Positions 6,134 to 14,073 of a DNA stretch of 45,569 nucleotides are shown here, one piece after another (position 1 is the stretch's first letter; each line of letters begins with the position of its first letter). Made by a program: the position numbers and the translations under genes. The notes below the pieces were generated by a model. The model was given only the letters and a program-made list of their open reading frames with translations. It made no database searches and had not been told where the DNA came from. This stretch comes from a virus, in IMG/VR virus record IMGVR_UViG_3300046810_000402, positions 1 to 45,569 of that record. The stretch is one strand, 5' to 3'.

Positions 6134-7507
6134 GTGGCGATTCGGAGATCAATTCAGGGGTTCAGGGCTCAGAGTAAGAGTTTCGCAAATATTCGTTTGG
6201 AAAGAGTTGTTTTCTTCGGTTTCCAGTCAGCAAACCGTATGGCCGAGGTTGTTTTTTCGTCCGAAGCTGCTTCTGTGATCTACGGCGATAATGGTTGTGG
6301 AAAAACCACATTTTTGAAGCTTATACACGCCCTGTTAAAACATGACTCGGCAATTCTCCAAAAAGAAGGAGTGAAGCAAGCCATTGTCGAATATAGAGTA
6401 GATGACGGAGATAAAAAGACAGTAGTTGTTAACAGTTCGCGTACCGAGTACGCGTATGTTTCGGAATCTGCGGAGTCCGAGATGATAATTCATAAAGATG
6501 AATATGACTGGGGTCCTCTAAGCGACTGCGAACTGTCTTCTTCCCGATCCTTGTCGATGGGAGTCGAAAGAGGAACAACCACTTTACCAGCTCGATTGGA
6601 AGTGGATGATATTATTAGGTATATGTCCAATCCCGCTTTTCGCGATATTGCTCGAAATAGGGCTGTAGAGTTTGCCGAGGGTCTAGTCATTCATCTTAGA
6701 AACTTTCAGTCTGTAAGGGCAAGAAGTTCGAGAGAGGGCTTCGATCCTGAAGAGGCTCATCCTTACCTCCAAAACATCAAGATAAGTAATATCGAAGGAT
6801 TGTTGCTTGAGCGATATCGAGTCGCTAAAAGTATCGCAACGAGCAAAATTCAAAATGCTCTGTTTGATACCTTGGCTGTTGCTATCGAGCAAAAGGAACA
6901 GGGAGCCCCGGAGCTACGCGCTATTCCCAAAGATTTTGGGGAACTCATTCTTAGAAGTAAAGAGCGCATAATCGAAGCTTTAAAGGATGGGACTGAAAAT
7001 AAACTAAAAAGCCGTGTTATTAGCTTTTTGGTTGGATTCAAGTCGGCCGATGAAGTTGGTCGTCTTATGGAGAATGATATTCTTTGTCAGCTCATCGTGA
7101 ATATGACGACTGAGTTGCAGATAGAACGACAATTACTAAGCGCTATTAACATTTTTGTAGATACGTTTAACAGTTTTCTTGGTGAAGGGAAAGAGCTCGT
7201 TGTCACGAAGGACGAGTTGTTCATCCTCGTGGAGGGCGATCATCACTCAATCGACGTGCTTTCAAGCGGTGAGCGACATATTTTTACATTCCTTGCGCTG
7301 ATCGTAGTTTCTGGGCGCACTCGCGATTTCATCATTATTGACGAACCTGAAATATCCCTTAATGTGCTATGGCAGAGATCGCTCCTCTCACTGCTAAAGA
7401 CAATCGCTCCAGATACGCAAATTATTGTCGCTTCCCACAGCCCAGCAATTGCGCACGAGAACCCTGCAAGTCTGGTCGAATTGAAACCCAGGAAGAATGC
7501 TCAATGA
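6134..7507 (+). CDS. AriA-like AAA ATPase of a PARIS-like defence pair
   Basis: The 457-residue protein is an SMC/ABC-type AAA ATPase. Walker A GDNGCGKTTF is at about 51-60, a long helical insertion spans about 150-340, the signature LSSGERH follows at about 377, then Walker B FIIIDEPEIS and the switch histidine ASHSPAI near the end. The start is GTG 6134 with GGGAG eight bases upstream. It overlaps the next gene by ATGA. In PARIS, AriA is the sensor ATPase that holds the toxic effector AriB until a phage anti-restriction protein is detected. Gene order, sizes and partner match that system. Base composition is distinctly AT-rich compared with the phage, suggesting recent acquisition. Assignment to PARIS rather than another ATPase/TOPRIM system is inferred. 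Confidence 0.7.
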   Translation: MAIRRSIQGFRAQSKSFANIRLERVVFFGFQSANRMAEVVFSSEAASVIYGDNGCGKTTFLKLIHALLKHDSAILQKEGVKQAIVEYRVDDGDKKTVVVNSSRTEYAYVSESAESEMIIHKDEYDWGPLSDCELSSSRSLSMGVERGTTTLPARLEVDDIIRYMSNPAFRDIARNRAVEFAEGLVIHLRNFQSVRARSSREGFDPEEAHPYLQNIKISNIEGLLLERYRVAKSIATSKIQNALFDTLAVAIEQKEQGAPELRAIPKDFGELILRSKERIIEALKDGTENKLKSRVISFLVGFKSADEVGRLMENDILCQLIVNMTTELQIERQLLSAINIFVDTFNSFLGEGKELVVTKDELFILVEGDHHSIDVLSSGERHIFTFLALIVVSGRTRDFIIIDEPEISLNVLWQRSLLSLLKTIAPDTQIIVASHSPAIAHENPASLVELKPRKNAQ

Positions 7508-8439
7508 CAGGTATGTCAATGATGGTGCCCGATAGTCTTTCATTCAAAGCTATCGAATTACTTAACATGGCAATAATGACAAAGGTCCCCGTCTTAATTG
7601 TAGAAGGGAGGAATGATGTACCGATATTTCAGAGAATATCGCAAAGTATTGGCAAGAGATGTGACGTCTTTGCAAGCGAAAATATCAGTTCTCCAGAAGG
7701 TGGATGCTCTGGAGTTTTAAAGAATATTGCTACCATTAGAGAGTTTTCCACAACTGTTGACATACGCCCTTATGTTTTGGGTATTGTTGATAGGGATGCT
7801 AGGGTTTATCGCGACGAGCAAGTATTCGATGATTCTCTGCTGATGCTGAATTATTATTCGATAGAAAGTCATTTTGTCAGTCAGGAGGCGATTCGGTTCA
7901 TAGTGGAAAAAACTACCAGTGCTACTGGTGCTCTCCTTACTGACGTTAACTGTCAGACTTTATTTGACGAGATCAAGACAGATCTTGATTCGTTGTACTA
8001 CTGTTCACTCGAGGCTCTCAGAAAAGCTTGTGAGGCTGATTATGACGCGGAGCTAACTTACGGCGAAAAGATAAGGTCCATAATCAAACAAGGGAAACCA
8101 GAGAGAGTGTCATGCAAGTCGGCTGAACTCGATGAGTTTGCGAACCGTCTTGGTGTAACTAGGTCGCTTGAGGATCTGTTGCGTATTTGCAAGGGAAAAT
8201 GGATATTTCAGTATTTCGTGGATTCATTAATTACAAAGCTGAATGGTTTGAAGAGTATGTGCAAGGACAATATTCTTGCTCAATGTCAGTACTGCATACA
8301 CGAAGCGTTCCATAATTGCTTGTACTCTTTGACGGCAAATTTTACGAATTCTCAATTGGAGCAGTTATTGTTGCAAGACACGGAGCAAGAAAAGCTTGGT
8401 TATATTAAAAGTCGGATTGCCGAGCTCGCGCAGCGTTGA
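7504..8439 (+). CDS. AriB-like DUF4435/TOPRIM effector
   Basis: The 311-residue product has a TOPRIM-type core. VPVLIVEGRNDVPIF (about 29-43) supplies the E-G-x-x-D box and YVLGIVDRDARVY supplies the acidic D-x-D pair. NYYSIESHFVS matches the 'E-I-E-S/N' helix typical of DUF4435. The rest is helical with several cysteines. ATG 7504 overlaps the ATPase stop, indicating coupled expression. In PARIS the DUF4435 protein is a toxic nuclease cleaving host tRNA after release by AriA; this activity is known for family members and only inferred here. It is AT-rich like its partner. Confidence 0.7.
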   Translation: MTGMSMMVPDSLSFKAIELLNMAIMTKVPVLIVEGRNDVPIFQRISQSIGKRCDVFASENISSPEGGCSGVLKNIATIREFSTTVDIRPYVLGIVDRDARVYRDEQVFDDSLLMLNYYSIESHFVSQEAIRFIVEKTTSATGALLTDVNCQTLFDEIKTDLDSLYYCSLEALRKACEADYDAELTYGEKIRSIIKQGKPERVSCKSAELDEFANRLGVTRSLEDLLRICKGKWIFQYFVDSLITKLNGLKSMCKDNILAQCQYCIHEAFHNCLYSLTANFTNSQLEQLLLQDTEQEKLGYIKSRIAELAQR

Positions 8440-8484
8440 GCGAATCAGGAGCAGTGCTCTGATGAGTTGGTTAGATTTATTTAT

Positions 8485-9132
8485 CTACAAATCGGAAATT
8501 TTCCATCGAGCTCGGCCGCAGATATGCCACTCGCCGGTTAGGGGAGTAATTCGTTGTGGCCAGTCTGGGTTCAAGGCCAGCAAATAAAGCTGTTCGCCTT
8601 CTTGCTTTAGCTGCCTAAGCATAGCTGCATCACTTTTGTTTTGTTGTACAACCAAAAAGTGACCAGACAACACCTCCAAGGCAGGGTCGATTACGACCTT
8701 GTCTCCCTCTAAGAATTTGGGCTCCATGCTCAAACCGGCTACTCGCAGGATAAATGCGTCCGGACCGACCGGCCCAGGTGCATCAATCCACTCCTCTACG
8801 GTTCTCCGTTCGACACCCAGCTTATGGGCACACCACGCACTGGCTTTAAAGGCGTCCAACACTGGAAGTCTCCGGCCTGTATGGCTCAGTATCGTGGCGT
8901 CGTCGAACTCCCCAACGCCAAACGGCATATCTAGATACCCGTTGTGGAGACCAAGCGCGTTCTCGATTTCCCGAGCAATCTGATCCCCTATGCCTTTCGT
9001 AGGATTTTTTCCTCCAAAGGCACTTACCTGAGCAGGTGCTTTCCCTAGCTGATCTGCAATATCAGTCAGGCGGAGCTTCCTTTCAGCCAATATTCGTCGG
9101 AAATTTCGAAGCCGGGTATCGGATATTTTCAT
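8485..9132 (-). CDS. cI: CI-type phage repressor with S24-like C-terminal domain
   Basis: This 215-residue repressor has an N-terminal helix-turn-helix (FRRILAERKLRLTDIADQLG, with sequence up to about 65) and a LexA/CI-like C-terminal fold. The serine motif GLSMEPKF is present. The usual catalytic Lys position (ATFKxL in relatives) reads AMLRQL, and the cleavage-site region reads FKASAW rather than the typical A-G bond. RecA-stimulated self-cleavage therefore looks impaired. It is transcribed leftward, divergently from cro, across two operator sites. It should maintain lysogeny by binding these and the left operator. Confidence 0.9.
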   Translation of the reverse strand: MKISDTRLRNFRRILAERKLRLTDIADQLGKAPAQVSAFGGKNPTKGIGDQIAREIENALGLHNGYLDMPFGVGEFDDATILSHTGRRLPVLDAFKASAWCAHKLGVERRTVEEWIDAPGPVGPDAFILRVAGLSMEPKFLEGDKVVIDPALEVLSGHFLVVQQNKSDAAMLRQLKQEGEQLYLLALNPDWPQRITPLTGEWHICGRARWKISDL

Positions 9133-9150
9133 GTCTCAATTGTCATGGGG

Positions 9151-9167
9151 TTAACCCTTGGGGTGAA
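9151..9167. promoter_or_regulatory. Repressor operator near cI start
   Basis: TTAACCCTTGGGGTGAA is an imperfect copy of the 17-bp palindromic operator, 18 bp from the cI start. Its position suggests control of the repressor's own promoter. Confidence 0.6.
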
Positions 9168-9181
9168 TGTCCAATTTGGTA

Positions 9182-9210
9182 TTGTCAAAATTAACCTACT
9201 AGGTTAATAT
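9182..9210 (+). promoter_or_regulatory. Rightward early promoter PR with operator
   Basis: TTGTCA (-35, 9182-9187) and TAATAT (-10, 9205-9210) are separated by exactly 17 bases. The 17-bp palindrome TTAACCTACTAGGTTAA (9191-9207) fills the spacer and enters the -10. This should drive cro and the rightward operon and be shut off by CI or Cro. Confidence 0.75.
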
Positions 9211-9229
9211 TCGTGCTGGAGGGACAACC

Positions 9230-9463
9230 ATGACATTGCGCGATTACATAGAAAGCCTTGACCAGCAGGAACTGCACGCGTTTGCGGGCCGATGCGGTAT
9301 AGCTATCAGCTACATGCGGCTCCACGTCAAATACGCTAGAAAAGACCCCAGTGTTTCTCTCATAAGAGCGCTAACCAGAGAAAGCCAAGGCGAGGTATCA
9401 CTTGCAGATGTCCTTCAGCATTACAACATCGTTGAGGCAACAGCTACTGCTCAAGCGGCATAG
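9230..9463 (+). CDS. cro: Cro-like regulator
   Basis: The 77-residue protein begins MTLRDYIESLDQQELHAFAG and continues through a helix-turn-helix (ELHAFAGRCGIAISYMRLHV). It has the size and layout of YdaS/Cro-type phage regulators. A GGAGGG ribosome site precedes the ATG. It lies directly behind PR and divergent from cI, the classical cro position, so it likely opposes CI at the shared operators. Confidence 0.8.
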   Translation: MTLRDYIESLDQQELHAFAGRCGIAISYMRLHVKYARKDPSVSLIRALTRESQGEVSLADVLQHYNIVEATATAQAA

Positions 9464-9500
9464 GGAAAAAAGGCGACCCAAGGGCCGCCCAGTTCCCCCC

Positions 9501-9523
9501 GACAGCGTCACCACAACGCTGTC
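9501..9523. promoter_or_regulatory. Hairpin downstream of cro
   Basis: Perfect 8-bp arms GACAGCGT and ACGCTGTC are separated by 7 bases. No T-run follows, so this is not a standard terminator. The position after cro corresponds to where nut-type or leader hairpins occur in lambda-like phages. Confidence 0.4.
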
Positions 9524-9613
9524 AGGTCTCGGTAACAGCCGACGGGCACACCACATGCTAACCGTCAGTTACTACCGAGTTTCCAAGGCACGGATGCCTT
9601 GGTGTTGCTGCCG

Positions 9614-9792
9614 TCTCCACCACAGATAGGGCAGCTGTTGCGCCAGAGGTGAACAACGGATTGTTCGCCTCGGCACGGTGCCGGTTTTGACTTTACGGGT
9701 CTATTCGGCGTTTTGGGCCTCTCAGCCACGCGGGCAATTTACCACCATTGCGTCCCGCGCGGCACTGGCAACTTGAAGGGATTAATGCCATG
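9614..9792 (+). repeat. Imperfect leader repeat, copy A
   Basis: This gene-free leader before the gene at 9790 resembles 10267-10431. Shared blocks include TCTCCACCAC, GTGCCGGT, CTTTACGGG, TCGGCG, CCTCTCAGCC and the closing GGATTAATGCCATG with the start codon. It is either a duplication or a conserved leader. Confidence 0.65.
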
Positions 9793-10092
9793 TCCGATAC
9801 ACACGAGCACACCACCTCACCGGACGCAGGGCCGGTCAATATTTACGCAGATGACTTCGGCGTCGGTCCTGGGCTCTCCGTCTCCATCAATCATGTCGAG
9901 AAGGGTCAGGTAGTGGTGCGATGCGCCTACAACGGGCACGTCTTTGAGAGTTACGCACCTTCGTCACTGGACTGTGCTCTGGCAGCCGTTTCGATGCTCA
10001 GTCGAGGTTTACAAGCACCACCCGCCCTTTTTCGTCGAGATAGACGGCTTGGTCGAATTCAACCTGCAGCAAGCCAGGGCCGCGCTCCTTGA
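9790..10092 (+). CDS. Small phage protein of unknown function
   Basis: This 100-residue frame starts at ATG 9790 after AAGGGA at good spacing. Residues 1-75 look protein-like (NIYADDFGVGPGLSVSINHV, then VVVRCAYNGHVFESYAP). The last ~25 residues are Arg/Pro-rich and lie antisense to the well-supported leftward gene at 9998-10198, so the C-terminus is either unconstrained or shifted. It belongs to the rightward early operon after cro. Confidence 0.6.
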   Translation: MSDTHEHTTSPDAGPVNIYADDFGVGPGLSVSINHVEKGQVVVRCAYNGHVFESYAPSSLDCALAAVSMLSRGLQAPPALFRRDRRLGRIQPAASQGRAP

Positions 10093-10198
10093 CACGATGA
10101 AAATCGAGCCCGCTGAAGCTGATCTCATAGTCGTCCGGATAGCCAGCAGTTTCATTGCGCAAACGGCCGAGGGAGATGGTAGGGATGGGATGTGCCAT
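9998..10198 (-). CDS. Small phage protein, convergent with its neighbour
   Basis: The 66-residue product reads MAHPIPTISLGRLRNETAGY then a beta-rich part DDYEISFSGLDFHRVKERG, ending AVYLDEKGRVVLVNLD. ATG 10198 has an excellent AAGGAG nine bases upstream. It is leftward within a rightward operon and overlaps the 3' end of the preceding gene by 95 bp. Function is unknown. Confidence 0.7.
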   Translation of the reverse strand: MAHPIPTISLGRLRNETAGYPDDYEISFSGLDFHRVKERGPGLLQVEFDQAVYLDEKGRVVLVNLD

Positions 10199-10266
10199 GA
10201 AAAGTTGCTCCTTGAAGATTTCTCAATATGTTCTGGCCTCGGCGTGATCGCCTTGGCCTGCCGCCA

Positions 10267-10431
10267 TCTCCACCACGGATAGGCAGCGACACCGGACACT
10301 GAGCACTGGTTGCCCTAGTCCGGAAAGTGCCGGTCTCGGCTTTACGGGCCTTGATCGGCGATTGACCTCTCAGCCGGTTGGATGCACCACCACTGCGTCT
10401 GCGGCTTTGCGACACAAGGATTAATGCCATG
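10267..10431 (+). repeat. Imperfect leader repeat, copy B
   Basis: This is the second copy of the leader element at 9614-9792. It directly precedes the CII-like gene and ends with the same AAGGATTAATGCCATG start context. The region has no coding capacity of its own in the rightward direction. Confidence 0.65.
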
Positions 10432-10947
10432 AGCCGTATCGCTCTGAATTGCGTTGATCGGGCACAAAGGGAAGTCCTTACGCTCGAGCTCGCCCTCTAC
10501 CATGCCGCCCGGGATTATCCCGGCGGCGCTGCAGCCATCGCCGCCACCACCGGCCGGAATGCTTCCACGCTGCAGCACAAGCTTTCACCCACGCACCCGA
10601 GCCACACGCTGAACGTCCAGGAGTTCGGCGAGATTCTTGAGCTGACCAAGGACCGCCGGATTCTTGATGCCGTGCATGCATTGGTGGGTGACACGATCTG
10701 GCAAGAGCTGGCAGAGGCTTACACCCGTGACATGCCCGAAACCTTGACGGTCGGGATCGCTGCTTATTTTCGACAGGTCGCGGGCCTCGCTGATACCTGG
10801 GCCAAGAGCATTGGCGATGGCCAGGTGAATGACTCTGAGCTGGCCGAAATTCGCCTGCAGGTTTTTCGCGGCATTCAAGGTTTGCTGGGAATGCTGAACC
10901 GCGCGTCTTACGTGAATCAGACTTCTCGGGGGGCTGACCGTGGTTAA
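10429..10947 (+). CDS. CII-like phage regulator (CP76 family type)
   Basis: The 172-residue protein begins MSRIALNCVDRAQREVLTLE. It has a DNA-binding segment around YPGGAAAIAATTGRNASTLQHKL and HTLNVQEFGEILELTKDRRI, characteristic of phage CII/CP76-type regulators. The C-terminal half is helical and likely mediates oligomerisation. The start at 10429 follows AAGGA. In related phages CII activates establishment promoters for cI and int. Its position downstream of cro supports that role. Confidence 0.75.
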   Translation: MSRIALNCVDRAQREVLTLELALYHAARDYPGGAAAIAATTGRNASTLQHKLSPTHPSHTLNVQEFGEILELTKDRRILDAVHALVGDTIWQELAEAYTRDMPETLTVGIAAYFRQVAGLADTWAKSIGDGQVNDSELAEIRLQVFRGIQGLLGMLNRASYVNQTSRGADRG

Positions 10948-10966
10948 GCCAGCCCCCGCAGGTCTA

Positions 10967-11299
10967 TCAGTCCTTTTCTTCGACCGTTTTAAGGCACATA
11001 GCCGTCACCAGCCGCTCCAGGTAGGCCGACATGTTGGCCTCGCTTTGAGTAGGGATGGTTGCATCGCAATAGAAATAGATGGTGTCCAGATTCGGACGGC
11101 CTTTCACATCAATTTGCGCGGCCAGCTGCGCATCCATGCCTTTGAGTCTGACTGCTACCGGGTAGTCCTCGTAGGTAACGAACTCGCCTGTAAAGAACCC
11201 GACTGGCTTGTAGTTACGGTTGAGCAACACGTAGCGGCCGTCATCGGTTTTTTTCAGGCAGTAGGGGAAGTGGGTAATTCGCATTTCTCCATGAAACAT
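10967..11299 (-). CDS. Small conserved phage protein
   Basis: The 110-residue protein starts MFHGEMRITHFPYCLKKTDD and runs GRYVLLNRNYKPVGFFTGEF, a compact beta-rich sequence. It ends with a helical tail (EANMSAYLERLVTAMCLK). GGAG lies eight bases before ATG 11299. It is leftward, opposite to the surrounding replication genes. Similar proteins occur in Pseudomonas prophages. No function is known to me. Confidence 0.7.
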   Translation of the reverse strand: MFHGEMRITHFPYCLKKTDDGRYVLLNRNYKPVGFFTGEFVTYEDYPVAVRLKGMDAQLAAQIDVKGRPNLDTIYFYCDATIPTQSEANMSAYLERLVTAMCLKTVEEKD

Positions 11300-11336
11300 C
11301 AGAGCAACTCCATTCTTTTAAATGAGGGAAAAAACC

Positions 11337-11573
11337 ATGCAAGCACTTATCGTTGTGGGTCCACAGGGCTGTGGCAAAACGCAACTGGCCGGGCAGATGC
11401 TCGACTTCTTCGGCTGCACCAAGCTGCTCGATTCGTGGGAGGGCGAGCCTCTTCAAGAAGGAGCGTTGGTACTGACGAACTCGTTTCAAAACGTCCCCGT
11501 GGACGAGCGCATTTTATCGTTTACCGAGGCCAAGAGGCTGATGGGACTGGGGGATTGGACCCCCGCAGGCTGA
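11337..11573 (+). CDS. Miniature P-loop NTPase-like protein
   Basis: The 78-residue protein starts MQALIVVGPQGCGKTQLAGQ, a clear Walker A at the very N-terminus, and continues with a strand-like GALVLTNSFQNVP. It lacks room for a complete NTPase fold, so it may bind nucleotide only or act with a partner. ATG 11337 has GAGGGA at suitable spacing and is preferred over ATG 11322, which lies before that ribosome site. It directly precedes the DksA-like and primase genes. Confidence 0.65.
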   Translation: MQALIVVGPQGCGKTQLAGQMLDFFGCTKLLDSWEGEPLQEGALVLTNSFQNVPVDERILSFTEAKRLMGLGDWTPAG

Positions 11574-11651
11574 GGGATGCATCCGAAATAAACCGTCGAA
11601 TGTTCTTACAGAAACTGCCGACTGTTGATCTTTGCAAGTTGGGGGTGTGCG

Positions 11652-11870
11652 ATGTCTGACGCCGCCGATTTTGCGAATGATCTGTTATTGAAATCCATGG
11701 ATCTAGCCTTGGCAGCGCGCAAGCCTGTCGAGGCTCAGGCCGCTTCCATGTTTTGTGTGGGATGCGGAAGTTTGATTCCCTGGCAACGGCGTTTTGTGGT
11801 TGCTAATTGCGTGCGTTGCACTTCGTGCCAGGCACGCTTGGAAGTACAAGGAGTTATGGATGTTGAATGA
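11652..11870 (+). CDS. DksA/TraR-type zinc-finger protein
   Basis: The 72-residue protein has a helical N-terminus (AADFANDLLLKSMDLALAAR) and a four-cysteine finger CVGCGSLIPWQRRF...CVRCTSCQ. TraR-like mini-DksA proteins bind the RNA polymerase secondary channel and tune promoter choice. Size and finger layout fit this group. The ribosome site of the next gene lies within its last codons and the two frames overlap, so expression is coupled to the primase. Confidence 0.75.
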   Translation: MSDAADFANDLLLKSMDLALAARKPVEAQAASMFCVGCGSLIPWQRRFVVANCVRCTSCQARLEVQGVMDVE

Positions 11871-14073
11871 AGTGCTGGATCAGTTCGCCGAGTACGGTCT
11901 TGAGCCCGCGCAGCCGTTGACGTTCGGCAAGCTGACTCGTTGCAAGACGACACAGGACAAAGGCAAGGAAAAAAACGGCTGGTACGTGGTGCATGAGCAC
12001 TACACGGAAAAGAACGAGACGCTGATCTTCGGCAGTTTCGGCGACTGGCGCACCGGCGAGACGCAGAAGGTGAAGGTGAAGGCCGGGCGTATGAGTGCCG
12101 AAGAGCGCGAGGTGATGCGTGCCCGGCAGGAGGATGCGAAACGGCGGGCGGCGGAGATGGCTGCCAATGCGGCACGTCGCGCGGCGAATCGAGCCGGAAG
12201 TCTGTTTCAGCGGATGCCGGAGCGGGGCAAAAGCGCCTACCTGGATCGGAAGCAGATCGTGGGGTTTGGGGTGCGCTATGCGCCACGGACTGGGGCGATC
12301 CTTGTGCCGATGTCTAACGCGCGGGATCAGATCGTTGGCCTGCAGGTGATCTTTCCTGAGGCACAAGAGAGCACGGGCCGTGATAAGTCCTATTGGCCTT
12401 ACGGCATGTCAAAGGAGGGGGCGTTTCATCTCATTGGTCCGTACCCGGAGCCAGGTGATCCGGTGTTGGTCTGTGAGGGCTACGCCACTGGCGCAAGCTT
12501 GCACATGGCGACGTCTGCAACCGTGGCTGTGGCATTTGATGCCGGCAACCTGAGGGAAGTCGCCAAGGCGATGCGTGACCGGTTTCCGGGACGGCCTCTG
12601 ATTGTATGTCGTGATGACGACTGGAAGACCAAGCGTCCGAACGGCGAGCCATGGAATCCGGGGGAGGAGAAGGCGAGTAACGCTGCCTTGATCGTCGGCG
12701 GGCAGGTGGTGGCACCCGTCTTTTTAGGTGATCGTAAGGACAAGTGGACCGACTTCAACGACCTGCATTGCGCGGAAGGGCTGGAGGCTGTGCGGCGGCA
12801 GGTGACAGCGGTCATTAAGCCACCCGCTGTAGGCGGCTGGAAAGATGGGCTGGCTCGGACCGAGAACGGTGCTTTGATCGCTCACATGTCCAACGTCGAG
12901 ATGATCTTGGCCAATGATGAGCGTTGGAGGGGCGTCATCAGTTTCTGCGCGTTCAGCGCCAAGATCGTCAAGTCCCGAACTCCTCCGTATGGAGGGGAGG
13001 TCGGTGATTGGGCCGATATCGATGACACCCGTGTGATGAAGTGGCTGGCCCAGCAGTACAACCTTCGGGTGAAGGCGTCGAGTGTGATCGAGGCTGTAAG
13101 CGTTGTTGCGCATGACCATGCCTTCCATCCGGTGCGTAATTATTTGCATGGGTTGGACTGGGATCGGGTCCCCAGGCTTGGTAGCTGGCTCACGGATATC
13201 ATGGGGGTGGCGCCAAGCGAGTATGTGACCAAGGTTGGCAAGCGCTGGATGATCGCGGCTGTCGCGCGGGTGATGAAACCTGGGTGCAAGGCGGATTGTG
13301 TGTTGATTCTGGAAGGTCTGCAGGGTGAGGGCAAGTCGTCTGCGGTTGCTACTTTGGGCGGCGCCTGGTTCATGGACACTCCTTTTGTGCTCGGTGACAA
13401 AGAGGCCTTTATGTCGCTGCGCGGTAAATGGCTCATTGAGCTGGGTGAGCTGGATAGCTTCAACAAGGCTGAAAGCACGAAGGCCAAACAGTTCTTTTCG
13501 GCGTCCACCGACACCTACCGCGAAAGCTATGGGAGAAGAACCAACGACGTGCCACGTCAGTGCGTTTTCGTGGGTACGACTAACCAGGGTGAATACCTCA
13601 AAGATCCTACCGGTAACCGACGTTACTGGCCGGTGCTGTGCACGAAAGCAGATATAGAGCCACTGGCGGAGATGCGCGATCAGCTATGGGCTGAGGCCAT
13701 GTCCTGTTATCTGGCGGGCGAGCGCTGGTGGGTCACCAAAGATGAGGCGGCGATGTTCACCGAAGAGCAGGACGAACGCTTTGTGGTGGACGAGTGGGAA
13801 GGACCGATATTGGGCTGGCTTGAGGAATCGCAGATCGGCGAAACCACGACGGGAAGTGAAGTCCTGGCGCAAGCGTTGAAGCTGGACTTCGGACATTGGG
13901 GCAAGCCTGAGCAGATGCGGGTTGGCGCGATCATGCACCGGCTGGGATGGCGGCGTGTGCGGTTGCCTGCGCTCGCGAAAAGCAAAGTGCGGCCTTGGGC
14001 TTACAAAAAGCCTGACGGCTGGGGCGGAGCCTGCGCATTGGCTGTCGAACCAAATAAGGAGGCTTGCTTTTGA
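11860..14073 (+). CDS. Bifunctional primase-helicase (TOPRIM plus VirE/SF3-like ATPase)
   Basis: The 737-residue replication protein starts at ATG 11860, six bases after AAGGAG. The N-terminal half holds a primase region: PVLVCEGYATGASLHMAT resembles the TOPRIM glutamate motif and LIVCRDDDWKTK the acidic D-x-D motif. The C-terminal half has a VirE-type P-loop LILEGLQGEGKSSAVATLGG followed by WLIELGELDSF (Walker B) and VGTTNQGEYLKDPTGNRRYW, typical of virulence-associated E family helicases. It would prime and unwind the phage origin. No separate helicase loader is present nearby. Confidence 0.92.
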   Translation: MLNEVLDQFAEYGLEPAQPLTFGKLTRCKTTQDKGKEKNGWYVVHEHYTEKNETLIFGSFGDWRTGETQKVKVKAGRMSAEEREVMRARQEDAKRRAAEMAANAARRAANRAGSLFQRMPERGKSAYLDRKQIVGFGVRYAPRTGAILVPMSNARDQIVGLQVIFPEAQESTGRDKSYWPYGMSKEGAFHLIGPYPEPGDPVLVCEGYATGASLHMATSATVAVAFDAGNLREVAKAMRDRFPGRPLIVCRDDDWKTKRPNGEPWNPGEEKASNAALIVGGQVVAPVFLGDRKDKWTDFNDLHCAEGLEAVRRQVTAVIKPPAVGGWKDGLARTENGALIAHMSNVEMILANDERWRGVISFCAFSAKIVKSRTPPYGGEVGDWADIDDTRVMKWLAQQYNLRVKASSVIEAVSVVAHDHAFHPVRNYLHGLDWDRVPRLGSWLTDIMGVAPSEYVTKVGKRWMIAAVARVMKPGCKADCVLILEGLQGEGKSSAVATLGGAWFMDTPFVLGDKEAFMSLRGKWLIELGELDSFNKAESTKAKQFFSASTDTYRESYGRRTNDVPRQCVFVGTTNQGEYLKDPTGNRRYWPVLCTKADIEPLAEMRDQLWAEAMSCYLAGERWWVTKDEAAMFTEEQDERFVVDEWEGPILGWLEESQIGETTTGSEVLAQALKLDFGHWGKPEQMRVGAIMHRLGWRRVRLPALAKSKVRPWAYKKPDGWGGACALAVEPNKEACF

